From contig CAYURI010000019.1 in the NCBI GenBank assembly GCA_964447275.1, forward strand, positions 1-9,939: a stretch of DNA of 9,939 bases. The letters run 5' to 3'. The stretch comes from DAOSVX01 sp964447275. Its GTDB lineage: Bacteria > Bacillota_I > Bacilli_A > RF39 > UBA660. The notes below the pieces were generated by a model that was not told the origin of the DNA, ran no database searches, and saw only the letters and a list, made by a program, of their open reading frames with translations. The position numbers were made by a program, and so were the translations under genes. This document shows positions 1 to 6,860 of the stretch, piece after piece. Within the stretch, counting starts at the first letter, position 1. Each line of letters starts with the position of its first letter.

Positions 1-26
1 TGCTCTACCAACTGAGCTAAGGAGAC
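1..26 (-). tRNA. tRNA gene, 5' part only (isotype not determinable)
   Basis: Read on the minus strand from base 26, the sequence gives a 7-nt acceptor strand (GTCTCCT), the TA of positions 8-9, a D stem GCTC/GAGC and the D loop AGTTGGTA. It stops at the window edge just after the D arm. The anticodon, T arm and 3' end lie outside the window, so the amino acid cannot be assigned. The D-arm sequence resembles lysine or threonine tRNAs of Bacillota, which is only a hint. A promoter at 46-74 supports independent transcription. Confidence 0.85.
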
Positions 27-45
27 AAAATTAAATAACTACCAA

Positions 46-74
46 AGTATACCCTAAATATCTGGGAAAATCAA
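46..74 (-). promoter_or_regulatory. sigma-A type promoter of the edge tRNA
   Basis: On the minus strand a -35 box TTGATT (69-74) and a -10 box TATACT (46-51) are separated by exactly 17 bases. The -10 ends 19 bases before the first tRNA base, giving a predicted leader of about 12 nt. There is no TG extension in front of the -10. Confidence 0.75.
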
Positions 75-85
75 TAATTTTAAAT

Positions 86-114
86 AAAAAATAAAAGATT
101 TTACGATCTTTTAT
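86..114 (-). terminator. intrinsic terminator after tRNA-Ser
   Basis: A perfect 9-bp inverted repeat (ATAAAAGAT at 91-99, ATCTTTTAT at 106-114) encloses a 6-nt loop. Read on the minus strand it is followed by five T residues and more T-rich sequence. It lies 12 bases past the encoded CCA of tRNA-Ser and before the next tRNA promoter, so it separates the two tRNA transcripts. The stem is AT-rich and therefore weak, but position and polarity are right. Confidence 0.7.
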
Positions 115-126
115 TAATTAAAATAA

Positions 127-218
127 TGGCGGAGCAGGAGAGATTTGAACTCTCGCGCCAGAAAACCCGACCTACACCCTTAGCAGGGGCGCCTCTTCAG
201 CCTCTTGAGTACTACTCC
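127..218 (-). tRNA. tRNA-Ser (anticodon GCT)
   Basis: This is a complete 92-nt class II tRNA read from 218 to 127. The acceptor strands GGAGTAG (218-212) and CTGCTCC pair over 7 bp with one wobble, and a discriminator G and an encoded CCA (129-127) follow. The anticodon stem CGCCC/GGGTG holds the loop CTGCTAA, giving anticodon GCT (184-182), which reads AGC and AGT. The long variable arm folds as GTCGG/CTGGC, as expected for serine tRNA. The T arm is GAGAG/CTCTC with a TTCAAAT loop. The gene has its own promoter (237-265) and a terminator (86-114). Read-through from the upstream yidD/lipoprotein operon is also possible. Confidence 0.97.
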
Positions 219-236
219 AAATGACCAACAAGTAAG

Positions 237-265
237 ATTATAAAGGATTTAATTAGTTAAGTCAA
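237..265 (-). promoter_or_regulatory. strong promoter of tRNA-Ser
   Basis: On the minus strand TTGACT (260-265) and a perfect TATAAT (237-242) are spaced 17 bp apart. The -10 ends 18 bases before the tRNA acceptor. The -35 box begins only three bases after the stop codon of the lipoprotein gene, leaving no room for a terminator between them. This is the best match to the sigma-A consensus in the window. Confidence 0.85.
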
Positions 266-268
266 TTA

Positions 269-1129
269 CTAGTTGTTGGCTTCTAATTCAATGGCATCAA
301 TGTTTTGATTCATTAATGATAAATAATTTTCACCATTTTTTCTTTCGTCATCTGTTAAGTTAGTGATTGTTTTAATACTTATTAAAGAAATTTTATAAGC
401 ATTAGTTAAATCAGTAATAACGCTATTTATTTCTTCATTTTCTTTGACAAATATATATGATACTTTACCATCATTAATTAAATTTTTTACTTTGTTTAAA
501 TCACTAATTGTAACATCTCCTTCTAAAGAGATAACTTCAAAACCATATTTTTCTAAAAATTTAAAAGTATTGTTCCCGACGACAATTGTTTTATTAGCAG
601 ATTTCTCAGCAATAATCTTAAGCTCAGCATCCATTTCTGAAATTGTTAATTTCAAACTATTATAATTTTCATCAATTTCTTCTTTGACATATTTATTGGT
701 AATGTATTCTTTTAATTGATTTTTAATATTTTGCGCTAACATTAAATAATTAGCAGGCGAAAGCCATAATTCTTCAATATCATTACTAACATCAATACCT
801 TGAGAAACATCAATAATTTTAATGACTTTATTACGATTAATAAATTCAGCCGCTAGTTTTTTTTCATCTGATAAACCATTATAAACAAATAAAGCGGCTT
901 TGCTATAATCGTTTATCTGCTTTTCTGTAAGTTTATAATCACTTGGATTGATACCATCTGGGTATATAGATAAAACTTCTGAGTTATTACCATATAATTC
1001 AGTTGTTAAATATTCAATCGGATATACCGTAGTATAAATGGTAACATCTTCTAAACTATCTCTTTTAAAACAACCAGTAACACTAAATAATATTAATAAT
1101 AAAATAACTAAATGACTTATTTTTTTCAT
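269..1129 (-). CDS. ZnuA/TroA-family substrate-binding lipoprotein, metal ligands apparently lost
   Basis: A 286-aa protein beginning with a lipoprotein signal: Lys-Lys, a hydrophobic stretch (residues 6-18) and a lipobox ending V-T-G-C with Cys20 as the lipidated residue, so it should be anchored on the outer face of the membrane. The rest follows the cluster A-I (ZnuA/TroA/AdcA) metal-binding fold by eye: IYTTVYPIEYL (31-41), a DGINPSDY segment (58-65), FVYNG (81-85), LWLSPANY (121-128), GNNTFKFLEKYG (185-196) and a C-terminal LTDDERKNGENYLSLM (258-273). The usual ligand positions read Ser63, Glu120, Asn186 and probably Ser251 instead of His, His, His and Asp/Glu, so zinc or manganese binding by the canonical site is doubtful. 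No permease or ATPase gene lies alongside. The start codon overlaps the yidD stop (ATGA), and an AAGGAG Shine-Dalgarno (1140-1135) sits five bases upstream. The stop is TAG. Family membership is fairly sure; the ligand is unknown. Confidence 0.85.
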   Translation of the reverse strand: MKKISHLVILLLILFSVTGCFKRDSLEDVTIYTTVYPIEYLTTELYGNNSEVLSIYPDGINPSDYKLTEKQINDYSKAALFVYNGLSDEKKLAAEFINRNKVIKIIDVSQGIDVSNDIEELWLSPANYLMLAQNIKNQLKEYITNKYVKEEIDENYNSLKLTISEMDAELKIIAEKSANKTIVVGNNTFKFLEKYGFEVISLEGDVTISDLNKVKNLINDGKVSYIFVKENEEINSVITDLTNAYKISLISIKTITNLTDDERKNGENYLSLMNQNIDAIELEANN

Positions 1130-1347
1130 AAATTCTCCTTTTTAGGTATAGGGTCATAACCATATGTACCAAATGGGCGACATTTTAATAATCTTTTTGT
1201 GCCTAACCAAAGGCCTTTTAATAAGCCAAAACTTTCAATACAACCAATCATATAGTTGGAACAAGTTGGAGTATGGCGACAGTATTGGTGCATTTCTAAA
1301 GGTGTTGCTTGGTATAGTTTAATTAATTTAATAATTAGCTTTTTCAC
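1126..1347 (-). CDS. yidD: membrane protein insertion efficiency factor YidD
   Basis: A 73-aa protein with the full YidD signature: an amphipathic N-terminal helix (KKLIIKLIKLYQ, residues 2-13), CRHTPTCSNY (23-32), a GLLKG turn (41-45), and KCRPFG followed by GYDPIP (55-68). YidD proteins sit at the inner face of the membrane and assist YidC-dependent membrane-protein insertion. Length is normal for the family. The start is GTG (1347-1345), three bases behind an AGGTGAT Shine-Dalgarno (1357-1351); no ATG in this frame keeps the N-terminal helix intact. The stop TGA overlaps the ATG of the lipoprotein gene by four bases, so the two are probably translationally coupled. The gene is divergent from rnc rather than next to rnpA-yidC near the origin, its common location elsewhere. 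No clear -35/-10 pair was found upstream. Confidence 0.95.
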   Translation of the reverse strand: MKKLIIKLIKLYQATPLEMHQYCRHTPTCSNYMIGCIESFGLLKGLWLGTKRLLKCRPFGTYGYDPIPKKENL

Positions 1348-1398
1348 TAAATCACCTATGGTAATCTTAACATAATTTTAGCGATAATTAAATAATTT

Positions 1399-1427
1399 TT
1401 ACCAACTAAAGCAAAATTTGTTATAAT
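1399..1427 (+). promoter_or_regulatory. promoter of the rnc-smc operon
   Basis: TTACCA (1399-1404) and a perfect TATAAT (1422-1427) are 17 bp apart, and TGT (1419-1421) gives an extended -10. The predicted start of transcription, about seven bases downstream, falls at roughly 1433-1435. That is the first bases of the Shine-Dalgarno, so the leader would be only about 10 nt. Confidence 0.75.
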
Positions 1428-1432
1428 GATTT

Positions 1433-1438
1433 AGGTGA
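1433..1438 (+). promoter_or_regulatory. ribosome binding site that decides the rnc start
   Basis: AGGTGA matches the part of the anti-Shine-Dalgarno complement that follows AAGG and lies five bases before the ATG at 1444. An in-frame GTG at 1435 lies inside this site and would have no Shine-Dalgarno of its own, so ATG 1444 is preferred as the start. Confidence 0.75.
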
Positions 1439-1443
1439 ATGAT

Positions 1444-2091
1444 ATGAAGTTTTTAGAAAAGTATAATATTAAATTTAATAATGAAGATTTATTAAACAAA
1501 GCTTTAACCCATAGTTCTTATGCTAATGAACATGGTGGTGAAAACTATGAAAGACTAGAATTTTTAGGAGATGCAGTTTTAGAAATTGTTATTAGTGAAT
1601 ATTTATATTTAAATTCCGACGAAGAAGAGGGCGGCTTAAGTAAAATAAGAGCTAGTTATGTATGTGAAACAGCATTAGCTAGATATGCCAAAGACATTGA
1701 TCTACCTGATTATATAAAACTTGGTAAAGGCCAAAAGGATCTTATAAATAATGCGATTGTTGCTGATGTTTTTGAAAGCTTAATGGCAGCTATTTATTTG
1801 GATCAGGGAATTGAAAAAGTAAAAAAAATATTCTATGATATAATTGTTCCATATATTGAAAGTAATACCATATTTTTAGAAGATGCCAAATCGGCTTTAC
1901 AAGAAATGGTCCAAACAACTAGAAAAAGTTTAGAATATGTGGTCGTCAAAGAAAGTGGACCAGCACATGATAAAAAATATACCATAGAAGTATTAGTTGA
2001 TAATATTGTTTATGGTAGGGGTTTTGGTAATAGTAAAAAAGAAGCAGAACAGATGGCCGCTTTAGATGCCATAAATAAAAGAGCAAAGTAG
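1444..2091 (+). CDS. rnc: ribonuclease III
   Basis: A 215-aa double-strand-specific endoribonuclease that processes rRNA precursors and structured mRNAs in the cytoplasm. The N-terminal catalytic domain (about 1-135) carries the signature ERLEFLGDAVL (36-46) with the acidic residues Glu36, Glu39 and Asp43, and the second acidic pair Asp108/Glu111 in ADVFESLMAAIYLD. These correspond to the Mg-binding residues of known RNase III enzymes. A C-terminal double-stranded RNA-binding domain spans about 147-212, with the typical GRGFGNSKKEAEQMAALDAI ending (191-210). Length is close to the family norm. The start is ATG 1444, chosen from the AGGTGA site; a GTG nine bases upstream is in frame but lies within that site. 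The stop TAG is followed after seven bases by smc, an arrangement widely conserved in Bacillota. Confidence 0.98.
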   Translation: MKFLEKYNIKFNNEDLLNKALTHSSYANEHGGENYERLEFLGDAVLEIVISEYLYLNSDEEEGGLSKIRASYVCETALARYAKDIDLPDYIKLGKGQKDLINNAIVADVFESLMAAIYLDQGIEKVKKIFYDIIVPYIESNTIFLEDAKSALQEMVQTTRKSLEYVVVKESGPAHDKKYTIEVLVDNIVYGRGFGNSKKEAEQMAALDAINKRAK

Positions 2092-2098
2092 TGATAAT

Positions 2099-5041
2099 AT
2101 GTATTTAAAATGTATAAGTGCTTGGGGATTTAAATCTTTTGCTGATAAGACTGATATTGAGCTTAATAAAGGCATAATCGGGATTGTTGGTCCAAATGGT
2201 AGTGGCAAAAGTAATATTGTTGATGCCGTAAAATGGGTACTTGGTGAACAAAGTGCTAAGTCTTTACGTGCCACAAATAAAATGAGTGATGTAATATTTT
2301 CTGGTAGTAAGTCAAGAGATTCTCATACAAAAGCTAGCGTATCTTTAGTGTTTAATAATGATGATCATTATTTAAATTGTGATTTTAATGAAATTGAAAT
2401 AAAAAGAACTTTATATAATAATGGTGATAATGAATACTTTTTAAATGGAACTAAAGTAAGACTTAAAGATATTACTGATTTATTTATTGATAGTGGAGCT
2501 AGTAAAGAAACATTTAATATTATTAGTCAAGGTGAGGTTCAAGATGTTATTAATGCTAACCCAATCGAAAGAAGAACTATTTTTGAAGAAGCTTCAGGCG
2601 TTTTAAAATACAAAAAGCGTAAAGAAGAATCACTTCGTAAATTAGAAAAAACTACTGATAATTTAAGTCGCATAAATTTAATTATAAATGAGCTTTCACT
2701 TTCTATTGAACCTTTAAAAATTCAAAGTGAAGCAGCTACTAAATACTTGAGTTTTAAAAAAGATTTAGAGAAAATTGAAATTAGTTTAATTGTTAATGAT
2801 ATAACTGAAATAAATCAAGAATATGATAAATTAATTAAAGCTAAAGATGAAATTGAAAACAAAGTACTAATAATTGAAGCAACTAACAAGAAGGATACTT
2901 CTAAAGTTGAAAAATTAAAACTAGAAATTATTAAATTAGACGAAAAGATTAATCAAGATAATGAAAAGCTGTTAAAGCTAACTGATGAAATAGCTAAATT
3001 AGAAAGTGAAAAACAAATAGCGATTGAAAGAAAAAAATACCAAGTTGAAGATATAAAACTAGAAAATAATATTACAGCTTTAAAAGAAGAAGTATTAAGT
3101 TTAAAAAACAACTTAGATATTATTAGCAAAGATTTGGAAAACTTGAATGATAATTTAGAAAAATTAAATAAAAATAAATATAATGTTGATATAGAATTAA
3201 GAACTTTAAAGGAAAAAAGAAATTTATTATTATCAGATTATAATGATAAAAACAAATTAATAAATGATTATAAAAACAAAATTAGTGTTATTGAAACCAG
3301 TCTTTTAGAAGATACTGGGATTTCATATGCAGCTAAGAATGTTTTGAATAATCCAAGATTAAAGGGGATTCATGATGTTTTAATAAAATTAATTAAAGTA
3401 GAAGATGAATATTCTTTAGCAATTGAAACTTCTTTAGGATTTAATCAAAATGTAATTGTTGTGGATAATGAAATAAGAGCTAAGGAAGCGATTAATTATT
3501 TAAAAGAAAATAATTTAGGTAGAGCTACTTTCTTTCCGCTTAATATTATTAAACCAAGATATATAGAGCCAGAGGTAATTGATCGTATATCACAAATTGA
3601 TGGTTTTATTGGTACTGGTGATTCTTTAGTAAAATATGATAATGTTTATGAAACTATTATTAAAAATCAACTAGGTAATGTAATTGTTGTTAGAGATATT
3701 GATGTTTTAAACTTAATTGGTAAAATAACTAGTTATCGTTATAAAATTGTTTCATTAGATGGTGAAATCTTAAATCCTGGTGGATCAATAACTGGTGGAA
3801 AAAATAAAAATACTAATGGTATTTCTTCTTTAAAAAGAGAATTAAATAATTACCAAAAAGAATTAAATATTTTAATTGAAAAATTAACGGGAATTGAAAA
3901 AGAAATAAAAACCACTAATGAAGAAATAGTTATTGTTGATGATAAAAGCCTAGGTTTAAATAAAGAATTAACTGTTTTAGAAGAACAAATAAGTCATAAA
4001 AAAGATTATTATTTAAGTCAAGAGAAGCTTTATAATACCAAGAAAAGCGAGATTGAAGGGACTAAAAACGTTCAAAATAATTCTTTAGATAAAAAAATTG
4101 ATTTATTATTAGAAAATTATTATGAAAAGCAAAAGAATAAAGAGCTAACTGAAAAAGAATTAACTACTCTAAAAAAAGAAAAGAGTGGCATGTCTTTAGA
4201 AATTGAACAAGAAGAATATGAATATAAAAAGTTTAATACCGAATATAATAAGTATCAAAATGATTTAAAAAATATTGAGATAAATATTGCTAAAATTGAT
4301 ATTAAACTAAATAATTTATTATTAATATTAAATGAAAATTATCAAACAACCTTTGAAAGAGCTAAAGAAAACTATGAATTAGATATGGAAATTGATATAG
4401 CTAGACTAAAAGTAAATAATTTAAAACAAGAAATTAAAATACTGGGCGATGTTAACTTAGGATCAATTGCTGAATACGAAAGAATTAGTAAAAGATATGA
4501 CTTTTTAAATAAACAATCTCTTGATTTAAAATCATCAGTTGATAGTTTACAAGAAATTATTACAGAAATGGATGAGATAATGGTCGAAAAGTTTAAAACT
4601 ACTTTTGTAAAGGTAAATAACGAATTTGACCATATATATAAATTATTATTTAAAGGTGGTAGAGGATATTTAAAATTAACTGATGAGGATAATATTTTAA
4701 CAACTGGAATAGAGATTATTGCTAGTCCACCAGGTAAAAAGCTAAACTCTATGGGACTTTTAAGTGGTGGCGAAAAAGCTTTAACATCGCTTAGTTTGTT
4801 ATTTGCTATTCTTAATGTTAAACCAGCACCATTTTGTATTTTAGATGAAGTAGAGGATGCTTTAGATGATGCTAATGTAGATATCTTTGGCAAATATATT
4901 AATTCTATTAAAGATCATACGCAATTTATTATTATTACCCATAAAAAAAGAACCATGGAATATGCCGACATATTATATGGTATTACAATGCAAGAAAGTG
5001 GTGTAAGCAAATTAGTAAGTGTAAAACTAGATAATATTTAA
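2099..5041 (+). CDS. smc: chromosome segregation/condensation ATPase SMC
   Basis: A 980-aa SMC subunit that forms a DNA-entrapping ring with ScpA and ScpB (not encoded here). The N-terminal head has Walker A GPNGSGKSN (31-39), the R-loop arginine Arg57 and a Q-loop ISQGEVQDV (142-150). Coiled coil runs from about 170 to 405. The hinge (about 407-572) ends in the conserved glycine-rich GGSITGG. A second coiled coil runs from about 575 to 830. The C-terminal head has signature LLSGGEKALTSLS (887 onward) and Walker B CILDEVEDALDD with Asp916/Glu917. Bacillus-type SMCs have about 1150-1200 residues, so both arms are short, as in mycoplasmal SMC. The D-loop reads EVEDALD where EVDAALD is usual, and the R-loop seems to have one extra residue. 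The ATG lies seven bases after rnc behind a partial GTGAT site, so translation is probably coupled to rnc. Confidence 0.98.
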   Translation: MYLKCISAWGFKSFADKTDIELNKGIIGIVGPNGSGKSNIVDAVKWVLGEQSAKSLRATNKMSDVIFSGSKSRDSHTKASVSLVFNNDDHYLNCDFNEIEIKRTLYNNGDNEYFLNGTKVRLKDITDLFIDSGASKETFNIISQGEVQDVINANPIERRTIFEEASGVLKYKKRKEESLRKLEKTTDNLSRINLIINELSLSIEPLKIQSEAATKYLSFKKDLEKIEISLIVNDITEINQEYDKLIKAKDEIENKVLIIEATNKKDTSKVEKLKLEIIKLDEKINQDNEKLLKLTDEIAKLESEKQIAIERKKYQVEDIKLENNITALKEEVLSLKNNLDIISKDLENLNDNLEKLNKNKYNVDIELRTLKEKRNLLLSDYNDKNKLINDYKNKISVIETSLLEDTGISYAAKNVLNNPRLKGIHDVLIKLIKVEDEYSLAIETSLGFNQNVIVVDNEIRAKEAINYLKENNLGRATFFPLNIIKPRYIEPEVIDRISQIDGFIGTGDSLVKYDNVYETIIKNQLGNVIVVRDIDVLNLIGKITSYRYKIVSLDGEILNPGGSITGGKNKNTNGISSLKRELNNYQKELNILIEKLTGIEKEIKTTNEEIVIVDDKSLGLNKELTVLEEQISHKKDYYLSQEKLYNTKKSEIEGTKNVQNNSLDKKIDLLLENYYEKQKNKELTEKELTTLKKEKSGMSLEIEQEEYEYKKFNTEYNKYQNDLKNIEINIAKIDIKLNNLLLILNENYQTTFERAKENYELDMEIDIARLKVNNLKQEIKILGDVNLGSIAEYERISKRYDFLNKQSLDLKSSVDSLQEIITEMDEIMVEKFKTTFVKVNNEFDHIYKLLFKGGRGYLKLTDEDNILTTGIEIIASPPGKKLNSMGLLSGGEKALTSLSLLFAILNVKPAPFCILDEVEDALDDANVDIFGKYINSIKDHTQFIIITHKKRTMEYADILYGITMQESGVSKLVSVKLDNI

Positions 5042-5054
5042 TTATCTAGTTTTT
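5023..5054 (+). terminator. intrinsic terminator of the rnc-smc operon, overlapping the smc 3' end
   Basis: A perfect 13-bp stem (AAAACTAGATAAT at 5023-5035, ATTATCTAGTTTT at 5041-5053) closes a 5-nt loop and ends in five T residues. The 5' arm encodes the last Lys-Leu-Asp-Asn of SMC, and the stop codon lies at the loop and the start of the 3' arm. Confidence 0.85.
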
Positions 5055-5068
5055 ATATAAAAATAATG

Positions 5069-5090
5069 TATAATAAATTTATAGGATGTG
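5069..5090 (+). promoter_or_regulatory. -10 box and ribosome binding region of the ABC exporter gene
   Basis: A perfect TATAAT (5069-5074) lies 15 bases after the smc terminator. No convincing -35 is present, because the expected position falls in the terminator stem. An AGGA/GTGA purine stretch (5083-5091) precedes the ATG at 5096. An upstream in-frame ATG at 5066 overlaps the -10 box and has no ribosome binding site, so it is not the likely start. Confidence 0.6.
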
Positions 5091-5095
5091 AATAT

Positions 5096-6841
5096 ATGAG
5101 AGAAGCAATTAAAAATTTAAAAATCATCTATAAATATGGCAAAGAATTTAAATTTAATTTGTTTTTAGAAATTATTGGTTCTGTTTTTGGCATTATTATT
5201 ACAGTAATAATACCAATTTTTGCAGCAAATCAACTAGTAAACTTTACAAATTCATTTTGGGAGCAAGTAATTTATATAAGTTTAATAATATTCGCTGCAA
5301 ATTTTATTCAAAATTTATCAACGGTTTTAATAAGAAAAAACACTCAAATGTTTTGGGGTGGAACAGTTAAAAATATTCAAATGGCGTTAGGATCGGAAAT
5401 ATTAAAAATTGAACAAAAAACGATTGATGATGTTTCTTCAGGAACTTTTATTCAAAGAATAACAAGTGATACAGAAAAATTAGCATCTATATTTACTGTT
5501 GGAATGGGCTATTTAGTGGGTCTTACCTCTAGTATAGGGGTTTTTGTGGCGGTTTTTATAATTAATAAACAAATATTTTTATATTATTTGGGAATATCAT
5601 TAATATTAACTCTCTTTCATTTAATTAAAGTAAAAAAATATGGAAAAAAATATTCTGATTTTTTAAACCAAAGTGATAAAGTCTACGGATTAATAGGGGA
5701 AATGATTAAAGGAATTAGAGACATAAAATTATTGAATGCAAAACCTGGAATAATGTCATCTCTAAAGGAAAATATTGAAGTTCAAAACACGAAAAGAATA
5801 AAAATGCGAAATACCGAAATCTTATATAATTTTATTGTTGGAACTTTGACTGGATTATTTGAACTTATACTTATCTTTCTACTAATAAATTTAACAAAAA
5901 ATAATACTATTTCAGTTGCGATTGCTATTGTTTTATTTACATATAAAGCAAAAATAACTGGCGATTTTATGGAAAAATTAAGCAATTTATTAAATGAAAT
6001 TAAGAGTTTTAATATATCCTGTAAAAGAGTTCTTGCTATTTTAGAAAACAATGAGTTTAAAAAAGAAACTTTTGGTACAAAACATTTAAAATCAATCAAC
6101 GGCAATTTATCTTTCAAAAATGTTGATTTTAGTTATAATAAAAACCAACAAATTTTAAATAATGTTTCCTTTGATATCGAAAAAGGAGAAACTGTTGGTT
6201 TTGTAGGTAAAAGCGGAGCTGGTAAAACCACAATTTTTAATTTAATAACAAAAATGTATAGCATAAACAAAGGTGAAATAACAATTGAAAATATTAATAT
6301 TAATGATTTAGATAAAGATTCAATCAGAGAAAATGTGACGACAATTAGTCAAAACCCATATATATTTAATTTAACTATAAGAGAAAATTTAAAATTAGTA
6401 AAGAAAGATTTAACAAATAAAGAAATGGTCGAAGCTTGTAAGATTGCTCGCATATCAGATTATATTGAAACTCTTCCACAAAAATATGACACAATTATAG
6501 GAGAAAATGGAATAAATTTATCAGGCGGTCAAAAGCAGAGGTTAGCAATAGCTAGAGCTTTTATTAGAAAAACAAAAATAATATTATTCGATGAAGCAAC
6601 CTCAGCTCTTGATAATGAAACACAATCAAAGGTTCTTCAGGCGATAAATAATCTAAAAAATAATTACACAATACTAATAATTGCTCATCGTTTATCAACG
6701 ATTATGAATTGTGATAAAATTATAATTTTAGATAACGGAAAGATTAATGGAGTAGGAACCCATAAGGAACTACTAAAAAACAACATATTATATAAAAATT
6801 TATATAATAGTGAATTAAAAGAAAATGAAAAAACCAACTAA
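5096..6841 (+). CDS. half-size ABC exporter (fused transmembrane and ATPase domains)
   Basis: A 581-aa half transporter that should dimerise to make an exporter of the MsbA/MdlB/LmrA class. The N-terminal membrane domain (about 20-305) shows hydrophobic segments near 21-41, 57-77, 135-157, 160-177, 252-272 and 280-300. The ATPase domain (about 342-570) carries Walker A GKSGAGKTT (371-379), a Q-loop SQNPYIF, signature LSGGQKQR (475-482), Walker B ILFDEATSALD with Asp499 and Glu500, and the switch His531 in AHRLST. All catalytic residues are present, so it should be active. The substrate (lipid, peptide or drug) cannot be told from sequence. It has its own promoter and a shared terminator, so it appears monocistronic. 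It occupies the place after smc where ftsY is common. No second half-transporter gene lies alongside, which favours a homodimer. Confidence 0.93.
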   Translation: MREAIKNLKIIYKYGKEFKFNLFLEIIGSVFGIIITVIIPIFAANQLVNFTNSFWEQVIYISLIIFAANFIQNLSTVLIRKNTQMFWGGTVKNIQMALGSEILKIEQKTIDDVSSGTFIQRITSDTEKLASIFTVGMGYLVGLTSSIGVFVAVFIINKQIFLYYLGISLILTLFHLIKVKKYGKKYSDFLNQSDKVYGLIGEMIKGIRDIKLLNAKPGIMSSLKENIEVQNTKRIKMRNTEILYNFIVGTLTGLFELILIFLLINLTKNNTISVAIAIVLFTYKAKITGDFMEKLSNLLNEIKSFNISCKRVLAILENNEFKKETFGTKHLKSINGNLSFKNVDFSYNKNQQILNNVSFDIEKGETVGFVGKSGAGKTTIFNLITKMYSINKGEITIENININDLDKDSIRENVTTISQNPYIFNLTIRENLKLVKKDLTNKEMVEACKIARISDYIETLPQKYDTIIGENGINLSGGQKQRLAIARAFIRKTKIILFDEATSALDNETQSKVLQAINNLKNNYTILIIAHRLSTIMNCDKIIILDNGKINGVGTHKELLKNNILYKNLYNSELKENEKTN

Positions 6842-6860
6842 ATGTTTTAGTTGGTTTTTT
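6828..6860. terminator. bidirectional terminator between the ABC exporter and def
   Basis: A perfect 15-bp inverted repeat (6828-6842 and 6846-6860) has a 3-nt centre, six A residues on one side and six T residues on the other, so it works on either strand. It contains the ABC exporter stop codon (6839-6841) and overlaps the def stop codon (6861-6859). The convergent genes share one terminator with no spacer. Confidence 0.9.

Noticed and set aside
225..279. 7-bp inverted repeat (CCAACAA / TTGTTGG) flanking the tRNA-Ser promoter
   Set aside because: It has a loop of about 41 bases and no T run on the minus strand. It fits neither a terminator nor a compact operator and could easily be chance.
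444..665. Plus-strand open frame inside the lipoprotein gene
   Set aside because: It is fully antisense to a well-supported lipoprotein gene and shows no recognisable domain.
1435..1443. GTG start for rnc nine bases upstream of the chosen ATG
   Set aside because: The GTG lies within the AGGTGA ribosome binding site and close to the predicted transcript start, so it could not be efficiently initiated.
2062..2274. Minus-strand open frame across the rnc-smc junction
   Set aside because: It overlaps the rnc end and the Walker A region of smc, with no supporting signals.
4372..4893. Open frame of 173 codons on the minus strand inside smc
   Set aside because: It lies wholly antisense to the conserved C-terminal head of SMC, has low-complexity Ser/Leu/Ile-rich content and no ribosome binding site. 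It is a by-product of AT-rich codon use.
5782..6117. Minus-strand open frame of 111 codons inside the ABC exporter gene
   Set aside because: It is antisense to the TM5-TM6 and linker region of a clear ABC gene and has no family features.
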